From Streptomyces sp. NBC_01460 (GTDB taxonomy: Bacteria > Actinomycetota > Actinomycetes > Streptomycetales > Streptomycetaceae): 64,000 nt of DNA. Below the pieces are notes generated by a model. That model searched no databases, was not told the DNA's origin, and saw nothing but the letters and a program-made list of their open reading frames with translations. The stretch covers positions 186,001 to 250,000 of the forward strand of contig NZ_CP109473.1 in NCBI RefSeq assembly GCF_036227405.1, in the 5' to 3' direction. A program made the position numbers and the translations under genes. This document shows, one piece after another, positions 61,513-64,000 of the stretch (the stretch's first letter is position 1; every line of letters starts with the position of its first letter).

Positions 61513-62040
61513 CGCCGCGCCGGTCAGGCCCGCGACGTACGCCTCCACCCAGCGGCCCGGGGCCAGCAGGCCGCTGCGGTGCCAGGCCAGCATCCGGTGC
61601 AGGCCGTCGAGATGGACCAGGCCCTCACGGACGGTCAGCGCCGCGTAGTCCCGTGTCGGCATCGCCCTGGTACTCAGGTACAGCGGCCGGGCGGGGGCCC
61701 GCGTCTGGCGCGTCAGCTTGAACGCGCAGAGCGGATTGCTGTGTGTGTACGTGGCGTCGAGCGCTGCGAGCCGGGCCGCCGCGGCGGCCACGGTGAGGCC
61801 GGTCGGCGGAATCAGCTCGACGTCGCCGTCCTCGCCCAGGTGCCACGGCAGGACGACATCGAGCACCTCTGGTCCCTCCAGCAGGACCCGGTGCCATCGT
61901 CCACCGAGGGCGCGTTGCGCGTCGTACAGGTGCCCGGCGGCCTCGTCGTTCGAGTTGGCTTCGTCGGAAGGGTCGTAGGGGTGCTCCTGGGCGAAGCGAT
62001 GCATGAGCGCGTCGTAGCTGACGGCCTCCAGGATCTTCAT
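61441..62040 (-). CDS. Unknown protein coupled to the oxygenase (DUF6309-like)
   Basis: A 199-residue soluble protein: VSYDALMHRFAQEHPYDPSD, NDEAAGHLYDAQRALGGRWH, VLLEGPEVLDVVLPWHLGED and YLSTRAMPTRDYAALTVREG, then VHLDGLHRMLAWHRSGLLAP. From memory it is like DUF6309 proteins found in Streptomyces biosynthetic clusters; the name is unsure. ATG 62040 overlaps the oxygenase stop (ATGA), so it is coupled. Its 3' end overlaps the SDR gene on the other strand. Confidence 0.75.
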   Translation of the reverse strand: MKILEAVSYDALMHRFAQEHPYDPSDEANSNDEAAGHLYDAQRALGGRWHRVLLEGPEVLDVVLPWHLGEDGDVELIPPTGLTVAAAAARLAALDATYTHSNPLCAFKLTRQTRAPARPLYLSTRAMPTRDYAALTVREGLVHLDGLHRMLAWHRSGLLAPGRWVEAYVAGLTGAALAAADEGHGTRHEEDGLHVDPGR

Positions 62041-62840
62041 GACGACGGCCTGCGGGAGCGGGGGGCGTACGGGCTGAAGTGCCTGTCGGAGAAGAGTTCG
62101 GGCCACCGCTCCCGCGTTGGTTCCAGCCCGCGTCCCACGGCCAGGACGGCGCGCCAGTAGGGCTTGACGGGCGGCCACGGCGCGCCGGTGCGGCAGTACG
62201 AGGCGTCGACCATGTACCGGGGTTCTCCGCCGGCGGGGCCGGCGGCCGCACGGCGGGTGTGGAAGAGCGCCGAGTGCAGGAGCACGGTCGAGCCACGGGG
62301 CAGTTCGTCGATCGTCTCCTCCCCGGGCTGCCGTGCAGTCCCCAGGGCGCTCATCTCGTCCTTCTCCGCGACCCGGTGGTGGGATCCCGGCAGCACGGCC
62401 AATGAGCCCATGCCGGGCCGGAGTCCGCCGAGGTAGTGCAGCACGTGGACCATCGGCAGGGCGCGGTCCCGCTGCGGGTGCTGTTCGTAGTCGTGGTGCC
62501 AGCTCTTGCCGGCCCCGCCGGGCGGTCGGCGGTCGCTGTGCAGATGGTGGAAGACGAAGGAGGGCCCCAGCAGGTCCTCGTCCTGCAGAAGTTCGAGGAG
62601 CGGGGCGTACACGGTGAGTTCCGCGTGCGCCGCCATCTCCAGTTCGACTCTCGGCGGAGTAGCGCCCTCCCGTAAGGAACAGGCGTCGATGGATAACTGT
62701 CTCAGGCCGGTGTCGACCCATCGGTCCACTTCGGGCAGGAGGCGATCGACCAGAGTGGCAGGGAGGAATCCAGGCAGTACGAGGAATCCGAGCTCGGGGA
62801 AGCTCTTCACCTGCATGTCGAGGCCCATGCAACCGATCAT
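62037..62840 (-). CDS. Phytanoyl-CoA dioxygenase-like Fe(II)/2-oxoglutarate oxygenase
   Basis: A 267-residue PhyH-like oxygenase. The iron site is H-x-D in GKSWHHDYEQHP (His115, Asp117), with a distal His at about 194 in LLHSALFHTRRA, where the nearby Arg would bind 2-oxoglutarate. LGFLVLPGFLPATLVDRLLP is the usual N-terminal strand-helix. MGSLAVLPGSHHRV is the typical loop before the distal site. ATG 62840 has AGGAG at ideal distance. It is the first gene of a two-gene operon and probably hydroxylates a small molecule or amino acid. Confidence 0.88.
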   Translation of the reverse strand: MIGCMGLDMQVKSFPELGFLVLPGFLPATLVDRLLPEVDRWVDTGLRQLSIDACSLREGATPPRVELEMAAHAELTVYAPLLELLQDEDLLGPSFVFHHLHSDRRPPGGAGKSWHHDYEQHPQRDRALPMVHVLHYLGGLRPGMGSLAVLPGSHHRVAEKDEMSALGTARQPGEETIDELPRGSTVLLHSALFHTRRAAAGPAGGEPRYMVDASYCRTGAPWPPVKPYWRAVLAVGRGLEPTRERWPELFSDRHFSPYAPRSRRPSS

Positions 62841-63367
62841 TCGAGAAACTCCTGTCCATCCACAGAGAAGTCGTCAGAAATCCACTCTTCATAGGCAGGA
62901 CGTTTCTATCCCGCTCACCTACGCCGCACGCCTTGATGCCCGACATTGGCCAAAGGTCGGTGAGTTGGCCGGAACACAGGTGAGCGTTGAAGGCGCTCGC
63001 TCCGTGACAGCACCCGACCTTCACGTCCGTCGCTCCGTCACGGCAGACACCCGTCTCCGGCCTCCAGGACACAGCGCTTCGGAGTCGCTCACGCCGCACC
63101 CACCTCACGTTGTTCCTCCCTGAGAGTTCACATCGCTTCAGCTCCACCCGTGCCGCTGGAGTACGGCTGACCGGGGGGATCAGAACGAATGCCCCCGGAT
63201 CCGGCAGGAAAGACGCGCTCTTCGTCGGCCGGTCGGGCATCGCCGGAGAGTTCCGACGCCGCGCCTGAGGCGCTCGGGCCGGTCTCTGCGTGATGATTGA
63301 CGGGAGAGTCATCGCCGCAGCAGCCATGCGACGGTGCCGCAGAGTCGGCTCGAAAGGGGAGGCGGCC
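62841..63367. other. Intergenic stretch with promoters
   Basis: No gene was recognised on either strand. It separates the divergent oxygenase operon and lipoprotein gene and so must hold both promoters. AAAGGGGAGG at its right end is the ribosome site of the lipoprotein gene. Confidence 0.45.
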
Positions 63368-64000
63368 ATGCCTACCTCCGGAACGAAGCGATCGACCGCC
63401 GCCGCGCTGGCCGGGCTCACGCTCGTCGTCACCGCGGCCTGCGGCAGCCCGGGCGGAGAGAGGGCACCATCCGCAACACGCGCCGACGTTCTCGCCGTGA
63501 AGATCGACAACGTAGCCGCGGCCCGGCCCCCGACCGGACTCGAGAAGGCCGACATCGTCTACGTGGAGCAGGTGGAGGCAGGTCTCAGCCGGATACTCGC
63601 CGCCTACTCCTCCGACCTGCCACCCGTCGTCGGCCCCGTACGCAGCGCTCGCGAAACCGATCTGGAGCTGCTCCGGCAGTTCGACGAGCCGACGCTCGCG
63701 TACTCGGGCGCCCAGTCCGCCCTCCAGCCGTCGATCGAAGCCGCCCCCCTCGACGCGCTGCCGCCGTCGAAGGCACCGGACGCCTATTTCCGCAGCGGGG
63801 ATCGCGCCGCACCGCACAATCTGTATGTGCGCCCCGGAAGGATCCCGCACGCCTCCACCGGGGTGAACGCCGCCGAGGACATCGGCCTCCGCTTCGCCGC
63901 GCCGCCCCCGGGCGGTACCCCCGTCAACGAGCGCACCGTGTCCTACCCGTCGGCACGATTCACCTTCACCTGGGCCGCGGACCGGGACCAGTGGCTGGTG
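63368..64000 (+). CDS. DUF3048 (YerB-like) lipoprotein, 3' end outside window
   Basis: The first 211 residues of an exported lipoprotein. A signal peptide ends with the lipobox VVTAACGS (Cys about 31). The DUF3048 domain follows: VKIDNVAAARPPTGLEKADI, VYVEQVEAGLSRILAAY, VVGPVRSARETDLELLRQFD and PHNLYVRPGRIPHAS. This pattern is the same as in Bacillus YerB. The role of the family is unknown; it acts outside the membrane. ATG 63368 follows AAAGGGGAGG. Confidence 0.92.
   Translation, partial: MPTSGTKRSTAAALAGLTLVVTAACGSPGGERAPSATRADVLAVKIDNVAAARPPTGLEKADIVYVEQVEAGLSRILAAYSSDLPPVVGPVRSARETDLELLRQFDEPTLAYSGAQSALQPSIEAAPLDALPPSKAPDAYFRSGDRAAPHNLYVRPGRIPHASTGVNAAEDIGLRFAAPPPGGTPVNERTVSYPSARFTFTWAADRDQWLV

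Noticed and set aside
62041..63555. Upstream extension of the oxygenase-partner gene to 704 codons
   Set aside because: It is antisense-type or frame-shadow sequence over the oxygenase gene and the intergenic region. The ATG at 62040 fits the coupled start.
1..64000. CRISPR arrays, rRNA operons and cobalamin riboswitch
   Set aside because: No evenly spaced direct repeats, no rRNA-like sequence and no B12-box sequence were seen, including upstream of the B12-binding gene operon.

Overview
The window reads as one stretch of a high-GC actinomycete chromosome, almost certainly Streptomyces. The evidence is third-position GC bias, frequent GTG starts, four-base stop/start overlaps, and gene families typical of that genus: a DUF574 methyltransferase, DUF4034 proteins, SpoIIE-type phosphatases, a stand-alone HATPase, a GH9-CBM3-CBM2 cellulase and Tat-exported wall hydrolases. 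No rRNA, tRNA or CRISPR array was recognised. The first and last genes run off the window.

Region 1 (1-25 kb) is accessory and decayed. Intact genes are the cellulase end, a PRC-barrel protein, a catalase, a small membrane protein, a DUF1330 protein, a P450, the DUF574 methyltransferase, a membrane protein, a Sel1-repeat protein, a DUF1963-like protein, an S66 peptidase, a HEAT-repeat protein and a divergent FAD-monooxygenase/TetR pair with visible operators. Between them lie remnants whose protein similarity jumps between frames: GlsB, MarR, HNH nuclease, DUF6233, ATP-dependent ligase, ABC-F ATPase, helicase, integrase with its HTH partner, GNAT, SMI1-like and DsrE genes.

Region 2 (25.6-32.9 kb) is a well-conserved block. 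Two divergent DUF4034 paralogues lie next to an HSP90-family ATPase gene, which is translationally coupled to a 1001-residue tetratricopeptide-like protein. It looks like a bacterial HSP90 with dedicated helical-repeat partners.

Region 3 (33-43.5 kb) is again patchy. It holds scars of IS5 and IS110 transposases, an alcohol dehydrogenase scrap, a frameshifted amino-acid permease, a broken plasmid-type gene with a polymerase-like motif, several unrecognised proteins, and an intact ThiF-like/GNAT pair with a long inverted repeat upstream.

Region 4 (43.5-51.3 kb) has two divergent Tat-type wall hydrolases (M23 and GH25). Their wall-binding ends are an apparently identical 340-bp inverted repeat. 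Next come a nitrobindin-like protein, a secreted PAF-acetylhydrolase-like lipase and a two-component system.

Region 5 (51.4-58.2 kb) is a partner-switching locus. A SpoIIE-type phosphatase, a cobalamin-binding protein carrying the W-x9-EH motif of B12 photoreceptors, and a STAS protein form an overlapping operon. A second, possibly inactive SpoIIE-type protein, a MarR regulator, a MerR-like regulator with a perfect 32-bp palindrome upstream, and a HATPase anti-sigma-like kinase follow. A light- or B12-responsive sigma-factor switch is the natural reading, and the best candidate here for an undescribed system.

Region 6 (58.7-64 kb) holds a small membrane protein and a compact biosynthesis-like set: a glutamate-1-semialdehyde-mutase-like aminotransferase, a short-chain dehydrogenase lacking the catalytic Tyr, a phytanoyl-CoA-dioxygenase-like oxygenase and a coupled unknown protein. 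It ends with the start of a DUF3048 lipoprotein.
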